Positions 14,501 through 26,689 of a stretch of 64,000 bases of DNA are shown in pieces. The stretch spans positions 87,912,245-87,976,244 of the forward strand of contig NC_134461.1 in assembly GCF_047948215.1 (NCBI RefSeq), in the 5' to 3' direction. The DNA comes from Lycorma delicatula (Eukaryota; Arthropoda; Insecta; Hemiptera; Fulgoridae). Below the pieces are notes generated by a model. It searched no databases. It was not told where the DNA came from and saw only the letters and a list, made by a program, of their open reading frames with translations. The stretch's first letter is position 1; each line of letters starts with the position of its first letter. Made by a program: the position numbers and the translations under genes.

Positions 14501-17400
14501 TTTGTTATTCTACCTGATATTAAAATATCAGCCATCAAAGTAGCTTCATGCCCAGAGCATATAATTTATTCTGTATATTCTGAATTTAGGAAATGTAACA
14601 TTATAGTAAAAAAATAATTCCCCTGATATTCATATGTACAATCCATTTAGTTATTAAAATTTACATAACTAATCACTTATTATAATCATAATTTCACTAG
14701 TGTGATGCACTTCTCTACACATTTCTGTTCTATGGCAATTTTAATTTATTATACTGTCCTAAATTTTTTATTTGGTTTTTTTTTATGTAACCTAATCTTT
14801 TACACCTTAAACAGTTTTACCAGTACACTTCCTTCTGTTAACTAAGCCTCAGAGCACTAACTCTCGGTATGAGTTACATCTACATCTAGTTCTGTTAATC
14901 AGACCGATAAGATTTTACATTAGGTTTTTCCGATTCATAGTAAGACCTCTTAATGTTAGAATTTGTAAATCTACTTAATTTTCAATATTCTTCTGTAACA
15001 CCGTATTCCAGCAACCTATATTCTTTACTTTTCACCCATTCCAATCATACATATTCCCCTGGAATTCAGTGATTACTAAGCTCTTTTTTTTGTGTAAATG
15101 CTGTCGCGTTCCTTGACCTAACTTTGTTCTAAAGCATTTCATTCATCAACAATCTCTTTATATTCTTATTGCCTATAACATAAAATTTGTTGGCATATTT
15201 TTTAACTATTTTACCTAATTTTTTTTCGACATGATACTAATTTTTTGGCAACTGAGGGACCTACAGAATATTTCAAATAAGGAAAAAGGGATGACAAATG
15301 AAGAAAAAACTTCCTCAGAAATTATAGCTGTATTTTTTTTTACATCATATTCACACACAGTACTCAAGGCCTAACACACACAATGCTTCCAAGTTCCTAT
15401 TATATAAGGAATATATTCATATTCCTCTAATTCAATTTGTATCACCAACAACCAATAAAAGGGCTGTAGATATGCAGGCACCGTTAAGGAAATCAACTTA
15501 TACAACAAAAATAGCATTAGCAAATACTATACGACTGAATTATTAAAAACAGTATTATATAATCCCTGATGTTTTAAAACCAACTTAAAATTAAGTACAA
15601 AACTAGACAGGATAAAATGTTTTAAAACTAATAATAAAGTATGACTAATAAAACAATTTTTTTGCAAAACAAATTTTTATTGTGTTTTAAAAATTAATAA
15701 AAGTTTTGCATCTACTGAATCAGCCAGTTTACAAATAAATATTGAAAATTAAAGCCTAAATACACATACACATTTTTAGACGTATATACACACAAGCACT
15801 ACTGAAACAAAAAAAGGACAAGCCAAAATAAAGTATTTAAAAAACTAATAAGCATTTACCTCCATAAACATGGGTATCTTTCTACAAAGAATATTAAAAA
15901 AAAAAATTAATAATCACTTATTACTAATAATATGTGATAAATCAATCTAATAACCTTTATGATATACTGATAAAATACACTTTATGATAGTATAAAATAC
16001 AATTTTAAAAATATTAAGAATTACTATTGACTTTATCATATTTTGTAAAACTGTTCAGTAAAATATAACAAAAAAATGTATTACAGATATATGTATTATT
16101 GCCTGAATCTAATATTATTGATGTTATTTGTATTTTTATTGTACTTTATTGGATGTATTATTATATACTATACTGTATTGTATTGCATTTATTATTAATA
16201 AAAATCAATTTTATTACAAATATTTTCAATTCAACAAAATAATTATATCATGATGATCTCGTTGATCAATCAAAACTGATAAATCAATGCATTTAAAATA
16301 TGTAAAAATCCTTTCTAACAAGTGGCAGCAAACTAGAAAATTGTATAATTACATTTGTGGTCATCGTGGACACAAGTCAATTTTTCAAACTGAGAATTAT
16401 ATATATTTTTTTCACTTGCAAAATCATCCACAATAAACTTTTTTTTTAAATCCATTTCCATTTTTTTTGCTTTACTTTCATTTTCACTGAATTAATTTCA
16501 TTCCATTGTGGAGCTAAGCTTTTCAAATTCAATGTAACATGAACATGGTCCAATTTTCACACAATTACTAGTACGTTTATTAGAAAACACGTGACTTTTA
16601 AGTACTTTGTTTTATTAATAAATGTATGTTTGGTTCATAAAAAAAATAGTTGTAAGAAATCTAGCATGAGATAAGTGAGTCACTCCTGAAAGTGGTATAC
16701 CCATTAATTCTAAAAAAAGCTACATTGTCAGACTCTCAACAGAAGTGAGGAATGTAGCAGTTTTCTGAGAGAAATACCTAGTCACTCCCAAAAATTGTAA
16801 AATCATTAATCCTAAAAACACAAGCATACATCACCAGACTTTAAATAGAAAATAAGGAATAAAAATGGTTCCCTACTCACAAATCCAAGCATACTCTTGC
16901 ATATCAGCATACTACGCCTTTCAAAATGCAGGTGATATTCAGCCCTAAAAATAGCATCTTTACCAGCTGATTTGTGGTGTCATTTGTTCACCAGAAGGGT
17001 TAATTCCTACAATAATTCATTATTCTTGGGAAATTAAATATAACCAGTGCTGCTAGTACCTCAATACTTTATATACATCATAAACACAAGAAAAATTAAG
17101 GAAGATAGTATAAAGCAATGTACAAAAATAAGTAAAGTAGATAACGCACAGTCGACAGCACCACCACCAACATTCTTTGTCAGCTGTTTTCTTCCATTAT
17201 TGAAATGACCAAACCATAATATGTTACTTGTTTTGCATTCACAGCTTGTTAAACTGAAGAAATGATCACAAAAGATGGTAAAATCATTTTGACAGACTGT
17301 AAGTCAGAGAAATAGTTTTGTCAGTTAGTAAATTTGTCAGTCAGTCAGTTTTGACACTGAATGTTCCTATTTGAATATTTGGGTATGTAGGAAGCTTTGT
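5515..17400. other. AT-rich non-coding DNA, 11.9 kb
   Basis: I find no supported gene or recognisable transposon coding sequence. The short open frames are low-complexity AT-rich noise. A block at about 7140-7280 (with GGCTGCGGCAAACCACTAAA) reads like a fragment of a dispersed repeat but cannot be classified from one copy. Confidence 0.6.
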
Positions 17401-17439
17401 ATATGATCGCGTTTTCACAACCTCTACCAAAAAATTGTT

Positions 17440-17840
17440 CAAATGGATGTTTCATCCAGAGTTTACAGCATTTCAAATAAAACCCAAACAAATTTTTGCA
17501 CCATTAATGAAACCTGGGTACAATAAAGAAATGATCAAAATAATGGGTACCAAGAGGTGAACCATGCCAAAGAAGGCAAGTCAATGCACTCTGCTGGAAA
17601 GATCAATATTTTTTTTTTTTTGATGCACAGGATATAACAGGAAAACAATAAAATGGTTGCTAAACCAATTTATTGTGTCTAGTCAATGAAATAAAAAAAA
17701 AATCAGACTGCATTTGCTTGATTGGCCACAAAAAAAAAGTGCTTTTTTATCAACACAATGAGCAAGTCATACTATTGCAACTAATTGAATGGCTCTATAA
17801 TGACATGTGGGACATATTGCAGTCTCAATTTTTTTTTTAT
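17440..17840 (+). pseudogene. mariner transposase relic
   Basis: Plus-strand sequence in several frames follows the order of a mariner transposase: a NPNKFLHH-like segment (NPxEFL in relatives, near 17485), ETWV (near 17512) as in the first catalytic block, then a lysine-rich linker, FFDAQDITGK (near 17618), NEIKKKSDCICLIGHKKKVL (17686-17745) and FYQHNEQ (17746-17766), which corresponds to FHQDNA with the second catalytic Asp lost. The last recognisable part is FFFYLDSKK (about 17830), matching FFLFPNLKK. It runs directly into opposite-strand Tc1-like sequence. It is non-functional. Confidence 0.72.
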
Positions 17841-17849
17841 CTAGATTCC

Positions 17850-18236
17850 AAAAAATAAATTCAATTGGGTTAAAATCTGGGCAGTAAGGTGGCAACCTAA
17901 GTTCTGTAATGCGAAAGCAATGTAATGCCTATGCTAATTAATTAGTATTTTGTCTAATTCATATTGTGGTTCTGGATGGTGTAATTTGACAATTTCTAAA
18001 AGTCCTTTTTTTGTTAGATCTGTGTTGTGATTCATTTTATTTTTTTGGACCCATTCTTGAATATAACGTTTCAGAAAACTTGTGCTTCAGTAAATCAGTA
18101 TACTGGTCACTTTCATGAAAGATGCATTTAACAAGAAAAATGTGTTCCTCTACTGAAAGAACTATTATGATTCTCACAAGATGTTAGTTGTTGAATTGTG
18201 ATTGAACTTGCTTTGTTTTGTTTATCAGAAACAATA
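17850..18236 (-). pseudogene. Tc1-like transposase relic with internal deletion
   Basis: On the minus strand an N-terminal helix-turn-helix (VLSVEEHIFLVKCIFHES, DUF4817-like) at about 18165-18100 passes almost directly into a C-terminal catalytic region: KKGLLEIVKLHHP, then ELDKI and a segment equivalent to LRLPPYCPDFNPIEF at about 17900-17860. In intact relatives about 150 residues of catalytic core lie between, so this is an internally deleted copy. The N-terminal half is duplicated in inverted orientation at 18237-18442. Confidence 0.65.
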
Positions 18237-18442
18237 CTTGTGAGAAACATAATAGTTCTTTCAGTAGAGGAACACATTTTTCTTGTTAAATGCATCTTTC
18301 GTGAAAATGACCAGAATACTGATTTAGTGAAGCACAAGTTTTCTGAAACGTTATATTCAAGAATGGGTCCAAAAAATAAAATGAATCATAACACAGATCT
18401 AACAAATAAAGGACTTTTAGAAATTGTCAAATTACACCATCC
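17974..18442. repeat. Large foldback: 207-bp inverted duplication
   Basis: Left arm 17974-18180 and right arm 18237-18442 are inverted copies with only scattered differences and one-base indels, separated by 56 bp. Each arm encodes the transposase helix-turn-helix, so an open frame of 97 codons appears on the plus strand at 18198-18491 as a by-product. The 43-bp spacer segment 18181-18223 is itself repeated inverted at 18444-18486, outside the right arm. The order is therefore Y-X-Y'-X', not a simple palindrome Y-X-X'-Y'. Confidence 0.92.
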
Positions 18443-18499
18443 TAAACAAAACAAAGCAAGTTCAATCACAATTCAACAACTAACATCTTAATTTATTAC

Positions 18500-20465
18500 T
18501 GAGCAACATGCAACAAACACTCAGGGCAACCAACCTAAAGAACAGAATGTACCACATTTTATTTAAAATGAAACAAAATTAATTAAATCTAATGTGATAC
18601 AAACATATACATGATATGCAAGGGTAGGATTATAAGATTATATATTTTCACAAAAAAAATTTACATCAGTCTTTAGTGATATTTTTTATAAATTTCTTAC
18701 ATAAACAATCAAATATAGAGTAAATAAACAAGAGTGTTATAATCCATTCAACCATAACAAATCATTATTCATAATTATGACCTAGCATTATATATTACCT
18801 GACAGCAATCCAACGGACAGGACCAAAAAAATTAAATTTGAATTTCTTTTTCCCAGATAAATATACATTAAAATAATTAATTTGCAAAGAAAATACAACC
18901 TAAACAATTAAAGACTCATTTACAATTTCTTTTTTCTGTAATTCCGTATCACTAGAAACATTTCCTTGATCTAAGGTGAGTCAAATAAATGATAATGTTC
19001 TAATATAATAAGAACATAGTACCTGCTTTTTTATAGACTAACAATTATGAAATAAGATGAACAGACGACAAAAGCTAATAAATTGGGCCAAATATTAACC
19101 TTTTAAAATAATAATATTATGAAGAAAAAAATTAGATAATCTACTTGGAAAATTGGTAGGTGAGATCAAAACATCAAATTCTTCAATCTAGCCTTCCCTC
19201 CTTTATTAATGCAAAAACGTTTTCTCAAAAATCATGAAAGTTCCGGTTTTTTAAATTATAGATCCAGGACCTAAAATGCAGAAAAATTAAATTTTTTTTT
19301 TTTCTTATTTTAGCCAATATTGAAGAGGTGTAAGGTTGAGAGAAAACTTTATTTTAAAAAATTTGTTAAGCTTAATTTTTTTTTTTTTAGGGATCACTTC
19401 TTTATACTTTTTCAAAAGTTTTCTCCAAAAATTTGTAGGGGCCTTCAAAATAAGAAATTAAGCATCACTTAACCATCAAAATTTAAAATTTTGAATAAAA
19501 ACTGAAGTCTTATTTTGGTAATAATCATTTGATAAAATAGCCCTCTTGATACTTGAGCTTCCAAATTCGATCTCAATGTAAATAAAAATAATTATGATGA
19601 ATATTAATTAATCTTATTAAAAGAGTTATTTAATACAACAAAATTGAACAATAACAAATAATTTCTTAAAGCTATTTTATATTTTTTTAAATATTGTATG
19701 ACTTGACCGGCAAAGCTGGTAAAATCATGAAATACTTTGCCAGCTTTTTTCTTTTTCTTATATAAAAACGGCTAAGTTATTTTTGTATAACAGAACAAAT
19801 AAGAAATATTTTCATTCATTTTTATACTTGGTTTTAGGATGCTCATCAGGTGTATGTTTACATTTAAACATGTGTGTCTTTTTGTAATACTGTAAATTTA
19901 TACTCATTAAGGTACGAACCATCCCATAATTTTCTAATTTTTATTTTCTCTTAAGATGGAAATAATGTTGAATTGTTGCAAACCTTTAAAAAAAATTCAT
20001 TCTTAAGAAACAAATTATTTTTATAGTGTAATTTTAAGTAATCATAAAGTTCCTAAAATTGTTAAAATTAAAGGGTCTTCTGAAATACTTCAGAAGAAGT
20101 ATATAATAGAAGTATAGTAGTTAATAGAAGTATATAATTAATATTTTTTTAAATATTAATTTACTATAAAATGTTTCAATTGTTAAAATTGCCTAGTGAA
20201 ATTTAGTTATAAAATAAATAAAAAACAATTCATAAACCTTATATTGTTAATGCAGTACCTAGTAACGAATATTTTGTTTAAAAATTCAGTCTGCGATGGA
20301 GTGGATTTGTGTGAGGTAGGGAAGGCGGGAGGGCCCTGCCTCAAAAAAATAATTAAGAATACTCATATTAGAGAATTTCTAAGCTTTATTAAATCTAAGT
20401 ATTACTAAAATCACAAAAAGTTACTTTTGGAAGAAGATGATTATGATCAATTCTAAAAATTATTA
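18500..20465. other. AT-rich non-coding DNA
   Basis: Nothing recognisable apart from homopolymer runs near 19290 and 19380 and GAAGTATATAAT-type short repeats at 20095-20140. Confidence 0.6.
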
Positions 20466-21828
20466 CAGGGTTATCATAAAAAGAATGGTGCGGTTTTGAA
20501 CATGGTTTAAATTATAACAGAATTACTTACAGTTTATGTTTTTTATTTTTCAAATTTGTTGTCTCTTTGTAAAAACATTTTTTTACATAATTAATAAATT
20601 TCAATATGTCTTAGCAACTTAGTCGCTCGACAAATGTCCAAACGATACCAACTTCTCTCCAAACATTGGTTAACATTTCTTCGTTAATGGTTGTCATTGC
20701 TTCATTAATCCTGTTTTTTAAGTGGTTTAGGTCGTGAATTTTTTGTGTATAAACAACGCTTTTGATGTACCCCCACAAGAAAAAGTTCCAAGGTGTCAGG
20801 TCTGGACTCCTTGGAGGCGAAAGTATGGGTCCTTCCGGCCTATCCATCGATCTCCAAATTTTTCGTTCAAAGCGTCCGTGACCAATGCATTGAAGTGCGG
20901 GGGAGCACCATCTTGTTGGAAATGAATTCGATGAATGTTTTTGAGGTTCATCCAGCTGAGGAAAGCAATAATCGGTTAACATGTCAAGATACACAACTCC
21001 ATTAATTGTTTTTTCAGCAAAGAAGAAGGTCCTATTACACAATTTTTCATCACACCGGTGTGGTGTAATGTTTGGTGTAAACATTAACTTTAAGCAAATC
21101 GCGTTGTTTCTCAATAATTGTGTGTGGGTTTTCAGAGCCCCATATTCGTGAATTGAGTCTGTTACCACATCCATTCACATGGAATGTAGCTTCGTCTGTA
21201 AAAATTATATCATCTAAAAATGATTTGTTTTCACTTATTCTGTCCAACATTTCAACAACGAAATTGTAACGTTTTACACCATCATCGGGTTTCAACTCCT
21301 GCAGTATCTGGATTTTATAAGCGTGTAATTTCAGTTTTTTATGTAAAACTTTGTGAACTGTTGATTTTGGAATACCTAATTCGATGCTTCGACGGGAGAT
21401 GGACTTCCCAGGACTTCTAATTGCCGATTGTCTATTTAGTTCAACGTTTCGTCTGGTACACTTGGTCTGCCGATTGATTTCTGTTTCTTAACTGATCCAG
21501 TTTCTTCGAATTGTTTGAACCAACATGTTTGTTATTTTTGTGTGGTGGATCTCTTCCGAATTCACGTCGAAATGCACACTGAACTAAAATTACGGATTTT
21601 AATTCAGGTATCAATACACAACACACTTTGCTTTGTCTTTATCCGAGAACATAGTAACTCACTAAACTCACCGCAACAACAATACAAGAACTGACGTTGT
21701 GGTTACAACTGCTGATAAACAAACTTCTGGGTTGGAGGCTTTCAGGGATACCAATAAAACACCTAGAAATTTCCCTAAAATCTTCCTATGAATTACTGAA
21801 GCCGCACCATTCTTTTATGATAACCCTG
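20466..21828 (-). mobile_element. Full-length DD41D-type Tc1/mariner element, frameshifted
   Basis: A 1363-bp element with terminal inverted repeats beginning CAGGGTTATCATAAAA and ending GAATGGTGCGG. The left repeat (20466-20493) has one A more than the right (21802-21828). TA flanks both sides at 20464-20465 and 21829-21830. Inside, the minus strand encodes a transposase broken into at least three frames. Both ends and the target duplication survive, so the insertion is not very old. The TIR start differs from that of the mariner at 39098, so this is a different family. Confidence 0.92.
20611..21640 (-). pseudogene. DD41D-type transposase pseudogene
   Basis: Read on the minus strand, the N-terminal helix-turn-helix is recognisable at about 21560 (VQCAFRREFGRDPPHKNN). 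It is followed after a frame change by the second DNA-binding helix (IELGIPKSTVHKVLHKKLK) and the first catalytic aspartate in IIFTDEATFHVNG (about 21200). Further frame changes place FFFAEKTINGVVYLDML, then the second aspartate (QQDGAPPHF, about 20910, in another frame), then SPDLTPWNFFLWGYIK (about 20790). Counting across the frameshift gives about 41 residues between the second and third catalytic positions, so the DD41D spacing is tentative by a residue. The third catalytic position reads TPWN where relatives have D, so this copy could not be active even without its frameshifts. A 187-residue open stretch covers the C-terminal half. Confidence 0.88.
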
Positions 21829-22839
21829 TATTATGAATTTCTTCCATTCCTTTAGATTAACATAAATCAGCTCTACAAAATGAAAAACAGATCACATCGA
21901 TTACAACAGTTTAAGCTCTAAATAGTATTTAAAATTAAGTATTTGTATCTGTAAGCAACATCTTTTAATTCATCATAAATATTAAAACTGTTTCTATGCT
22001 TCTAAAGGAAAAAGACACTGGTCAATTCTCCACACCTCTTGAAAGCAGACGATTTATCTGATTGTTCTTTATATAATACAACAATTATAAACATTGGTAA
22101 TAATAGGTACAGGTAGGGGAATTTATATCACTTGGACACAGTATTTATAGAAGATGACAATTTAAAAAAAGAAAGGATGAAAAAATTAAGAATTCTAGTT
22201 TTACCAAAATGTGAGAAGCCTAATATGGGACAAGAAAGTACTACCAAAGCCCAAAGTGCCTTTAAAACTTATTTGGGTTTGTATAGAAATAATGTATGTA
22301 ATTCTTTCAAGAGTACTCTGTTATTCATGTAGCATTATAGAAATTAACAATGAATGCTTGCTGCATTGTTGTTGCAAAGTGAATTTATTTGACACCCATA
22401 CAATATTAATAATTGTATCCTGATCTGTTTAATTGTTAGCCAATGTAAATAATCCATTGTTAATTCCTAGCAAGTCTTGATTAATTTTCTCAGCGTCCTT
22501 AGAATATCTTCATTGCCATCAACATTTATTACAGTACTATCAATAAAACTGTCTTCACTAGTTATCTCTGTTAGTGACAAATATTTTCCCATCATTTTAA
22601 CTAGTTCACATACCAATTTCCAACTTTAAAGGAATCATGCTTTCAAACTTCTCTCACAGAAGTTGCATTCCATGATAACATTTCATTAGTGACCAGATCT
22701 TCATTAGTGGTCAGATTCAGAATGATAGGTGACAGTCTTAAAACTGAATGACTCTTAAGGTGCATTACATTGTGCGAGAGTCGTTCAAAAATGTAAGAGG
22801 CAAGTGACTGTAGAAAAAATAACTTATTCAATGATAATG

Positions 22840-23660
22840 TAACTAACTCAACATAATCCCAGGCTTCATTTAGATACTTGTCCAGCCTTTCTGTGAGCAT
22901 TCTTATTCCAGTAATAAAGAATTGTTCACCTTGGTGTTCGAGTCATACTTGAATCGCTCATTAATGTCACATAAACACAAAAAAGAAAAAAAAATTGTGA
23001 GATGGGGACAGTAAGTAGATAGGGAAATACCTTCTAACCAGACTTTTGAATAGCTTAATTTCTTTTGAACGGAAGCTTTTATGAGGACAGCCGTTATCAT
23101 AAAGAAAAATTACCTTTTGACAGAGAATCAGGTCATTTCCTGTATACTACAGGTTTCAACTTTATTTTCTAGCAGTAGTCAAAATAGTACTCATTGTTGA
23201 TCTTACATTATTCTTCCAAATAGCAATAAATTGGGCCTTTATAGTCCCAAAACTCCATAAGCATTCCTTTACTGTTGACGTGTAGGTTTTGAATTTTTTC
23301 TAGTGAGCAAACTGAATGTTTCCATTCCATTCTGACATTTGGATTCCAGCTCAAAATGATTATTGGCTATGCAAATTAAAAAAGTACTAACTTCCGATAA
23401 ATACTGTTAAAGTTCCGTACAAATGTGAATTCGGATTTCTGTGATTTTGAGTACCGATAAATACTGTTAAAGTTCCGTACAAATGTGAATTCGGATTTCT
23501 GTGATTTTGAGTAGACTGTATCAAAACCCCACTTGAACATGATCTGTAGTAATTCAGCTTATCATGGATAATTAAATGGTCAGTTCTGACAATCGCACTA
23601 CAAATTTCATTAATTTACAGAGCATCAGTCGAAACTTCTAATTTTAGTAATACACTTTTT
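22840..23660 (-). pseudogene. mariner transposase relic
   Basis: Minus-strand frames chain in mariner order. IIHDKLNYYRSC (about 23583-23545) corresponds to the LHDRLNxRKVxARWVP region. GMLMEFWDYKGPIYCYL (about 23270-23220) matches the FWDxKGPI block. KKLSYSKVWLEG-like and neighbouring sequence represents the region around the second catalytic Asp, and MLTERLDKYLNEAWDYVEL (22900-22840) is the conserved C-terminal tail. Stops and frameshifts interrupt it throughout and it has no visible TIRs. A 60-bp exact tandem duplication lies within it. Confidence 0.72.
23394..23512. repeat. 60-bp exact tandem duplication
   Basis: The unit starts CCGATAAATACTGTTAAAG and is repeated once immediately downstream with no mismatch (copies 23394-23453 and 23454-23512). 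It lies inside the mariner relic at 22840-23660. The identity of the copies shows that the duplication is younger than the decay of the element. Confidence 0.95.
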
Positions 23661-23985
23661 ACCATACTATTTAACATATGCGAGTGAAGCCAACATTTTA
23701 AAAAAGACATTATAATGATGAAATTTTTTCGAATAGCTGATACTTTTAAGTGTGCCAGCTTGAACATGTCAGTAAAATTTATTCTATTAAATAGTTTTCA
23801 GCCTTTACCATTTCTCTTTAATTATAGAATGACCCTCTTAGTGTAACGTGTCACTAAGTGTTATGCTATGATTAATAGTGCATGCTATAATAACTAAAAT
23901 CAACTCATTACAGAATGTTAGCAAATTTTCTTGTTTATAGCAAGCATCTTGTTATCCACAATTTGTCTCAAAAATATCCTCAAAA

Positions 23986-24026
23986 GATATCCTCCAACAC
24001 TGCTAATAGCAGTGTTGGAGGATATC
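23986..24026. repeat. Perfect palindrome, 19-bp arms
   Basis: GATATCCTCCAACACTGCT, a 3-nt loop (AAT), then its exact reverse complement. It would form a very stable hairpin. No T-run follows on either strand and no gene abuts it. Confidence 0.97.
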
Positions 24027-24129
24027 TCAAATTTATTAACATTATCATCACCCATCACATTAAATCATCGTCTAACCGTCATTAAATGCCATAGTTAAAT
24101 TATGATGGAATCTGTGAATGTTAGAAATT

Positions 24130-24420
24130 TTGAATCTAATGAAGGTGACATAGTAAAATTAATAGAATTGTTTAGAGAAGACCTGTATCTATTTGGAATA
24201 TAGGTCAGGAATAAAAAAACAAACTGCACAGAGTGAAAGCAGTAGAAAAATAGGTACAAGTAATGCTAAAGCTGAAAAGATGCGATGTTTGATAGGTAAA
24301 TTTCAAAGAGAAGCTAAGAAATTTTTGAATGGACCTGGTGCAGAAGATTTAAAATAAGAGGTTTGGATATAATATGCCAGAGGTGAGGAAGCTTTTTAGC
24401 ATTTATGGTCACATTTAAAT
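24130..24420 (+). pseudogene. MADF-like DNA-binding domain relic
   Basis: Plus-strand sequence gives GDIVKLIELFREDLYLFG and, after a gap and frame changes, KIGTSNAKAEKMRCLIGKFQ and REAKKFLNGPGAEDL, then a tryptophan-containing tail. The spacing and residues resemble a MADF domain (LIELYRxxPxLW ... LRxxFRRELKK ... SGAG.DE). Such domains occur in insect transcription factors and in the second protein of PIF/Harbinger transposons. The frames are broken, so this is a relic. The identification is tentative. Confidence 0.35.
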
Positions 24421-25689
24421 TAGACAGTAATAAAGGAGGCCACATAAGTTGATGACCTATAAACTGGATTTTTGTGAAATCATTACAGTTTTTGTATAGT
24501 TTTATTAATTTATTCCATAATATAAAAATAATAATAAAAAAACTTACACTAAACTTCGAGTCACTGGCACACATAAGTGTGTGCCTTGGAACACATAAGT
24601 GTTCCAAGGGGATTTCAAATAAGCGCTCCAAGGGGATTTCTTGGAAACCACCTTGGAGCACTTATTTAGTAAGCCAAAATGGTATCGCTTTTAACAGATT
24701 TTTCATGACTTTTGAGAGGTTATAACTTTTTTATTAGTACAATACACAATAAACTTTTTTATGTGCCATAAACATCTACAAAAACACTGTTGTGCAAATT
24801 TGAGATTTTTATCACCAGCCCCATATCAGAGTTATTTGAAGCCAAAATTTGAATTTTTTTTAAAAATTAGTTTTCAAAAATTCATAAAAATTTAGGGGAT
24901 AAGTATATCACCATTAATATTATTTATGGTAAAACTAATAACATATACCTACATATAAAAAAATAATTCAAACTGTATATGCCATCCCTGCCTCTTGAAA
25001 AAAATGACCAAAAGTGAAATTTCACAGTTTTTCATGTTCCAACTTTATTGGTAATTTTCTCATAGAAAGAAGAGAGATAGGTAAATAAACCACTGGACCA
25101 ATCTTTTACCTTGAGAAAATATGATTAAATTGTTTTTTATTTCATCCTTCCAGGACCAATATTTTTTTAATTATGATTTTTTTCCGTAAACCCTTACAAT
25201 CACAAAAATAGGTGTGCCCACCATAACAAAAATGGCCGCCACAGATAAACTGCTAAAATAAAAAACTAAAAAAAAAATGGTTTTAAGGTTCTGAGACATG
25301 CAGGAAACAAATGGGTAAGTATCAATTTTGAATTGGACAAGCAACCCACCCTTGGGTCACTTCAAATGGACTGACCCAGATTGACAAATGACAAGCAAGG
25401 CCTGGACACTCTGAGTTGCTAAGCCCAATGCACGAAGTGTCACTAGACATGAAAATATTAGTGTTACCATTTTGTACTCGGTGGCATTCTAACATCTGAA
25501 ACATACAATTGGCTACCACTGCTAGTTACTGAAACCTATGTTCATACCGTTCCTTATACTCACAGAGGCTGCACGTTCCTCACCAAGGTAATATGCTATA
25601 TCACCAAGATATATTCAATGCCATTCTAGGTAAATTGGTATGAATGGATCACAATTAGCAAGAAATTAATCAGATGAGAAATAATCTGA
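24421..25689. other. Non-coding DNA
   Basis: This stretch contains a small repeat of TTCCAAGGGGATTTC-like units at 24600-24655 and otherwise no feature I can name. Confidence 0.55.
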
Positions 25690-26550
25690 ACTAGAACAGT
25701 TTTATAGTGAAAATACTAGTGATATTGGGAAGGCCAAACATGTAAGTTACGTTACCAACAAAAAGCCACAACCAACAGAATTAACATTTCTAGGAACGTC
25801 TGTATAAACTTAACATCAGGAGTCATGCTATTTTGTAAGACCACCTCTGTTTGTTATACTGATAAAGATCAAAGCAGTAATTAATATGAAAAGGCTGCGA
25901 AGGAGGGAAATAACATGCAGCAATAATAAAGACTGGAGGTAACTGTATACTTAAGAGCTGAGAAAAGGCACTGATCCTGATGCTCAGCGGAGCAGTAGAT
26001 CTCGACTGTTCCTGGTATTGATTCGGTAGAAGCACACATGCATACACAATTGGCTCCCAATGGGTATTTCATTTCTAGATATTTTACCTTCAGCTCCTTC
26101 AATGTTATCCATGTAAGTCGTTGGTCAAATGACATTCCTAGAAATCTAACCCACGTGAATGCTTCAACTGGTTTACTATGTAAAAATTGTTGAGGGTGAA
26201 TATGTTTCTCAACCAAGAAAAGCAAATGTGCTTGGTTTTTTCTGGGGAAAACATGAATCCAGTAGATTTACAACACAATTCACAGAGGGGGTTACTGTGT
26301 TTTGAACCAGCTTCTCACCTGTAGCTAACGTTCTACACACTACGTAAATTGAAAAATCATCTGCAAACAAAGAACACATGTTTTGTAAATTCATGACAAC
26401 ACACAGAATTTAAATTCACTAAAATCTTTTCCCAATAAATAGAGGAATATCAGCAAGATTCCTATTTATTCCCTGCTAAAGCTGATCAAGTAAACAAGTC
26501 GCTGATAAAGATGGGATCTCCGTACCCCTGTAAGGCATAACACTTTATAC
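25690..26550 (-). mobile_element. jockey-clade LINE relic, copy A (RT to RNase H)
   Basis: On the minus strand the order is a GIPQGxxLS-like segment (about 26530), the reverse transcriptase box SLFADDFSIYVVCRTLATGE (about 26375-26315, FADD intact), then HIHPQQFLHSKPVEAFTWVR and FLGMSFDQRLTWITLKELK (about 26140-26080), the conserved FLGLxFDxRLTWxxHLKxLK block. After decayed sequence comes VYTDVPRNVNSVGCGF (about 25800), equivalent to the RNase H motif YTDGSKxxNSVGC with the G changed. Several stops and frame changes occur. It belongs to the same family as the relic at 40930-42400, in the same orientation. Confidence 0.8.
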
Positions 26551-26689
26551 TATTTGTCAATCCTAAAACTTTGTAGCTAGTTGGTATCAATCATAAACAC
26601 TCCATTTCTGGCCATAATACCTTTAAAAGGTAAAAAAATTGGGAATAGATAATTTAAAACTGATGGAATACAAAAAAAATTTGTCAAAT

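Noticed and set aside
18198..18491. 97-codon open frame as an independent gene
   Set aside because: It lies on the right arm of the foldback and is a duplicated transposase helix-turn-helix, not a separate gene.
20196..20408. 70-codon plus-strand frame
   Set aside because: No domain, AT-rich composition and no splice or start context.
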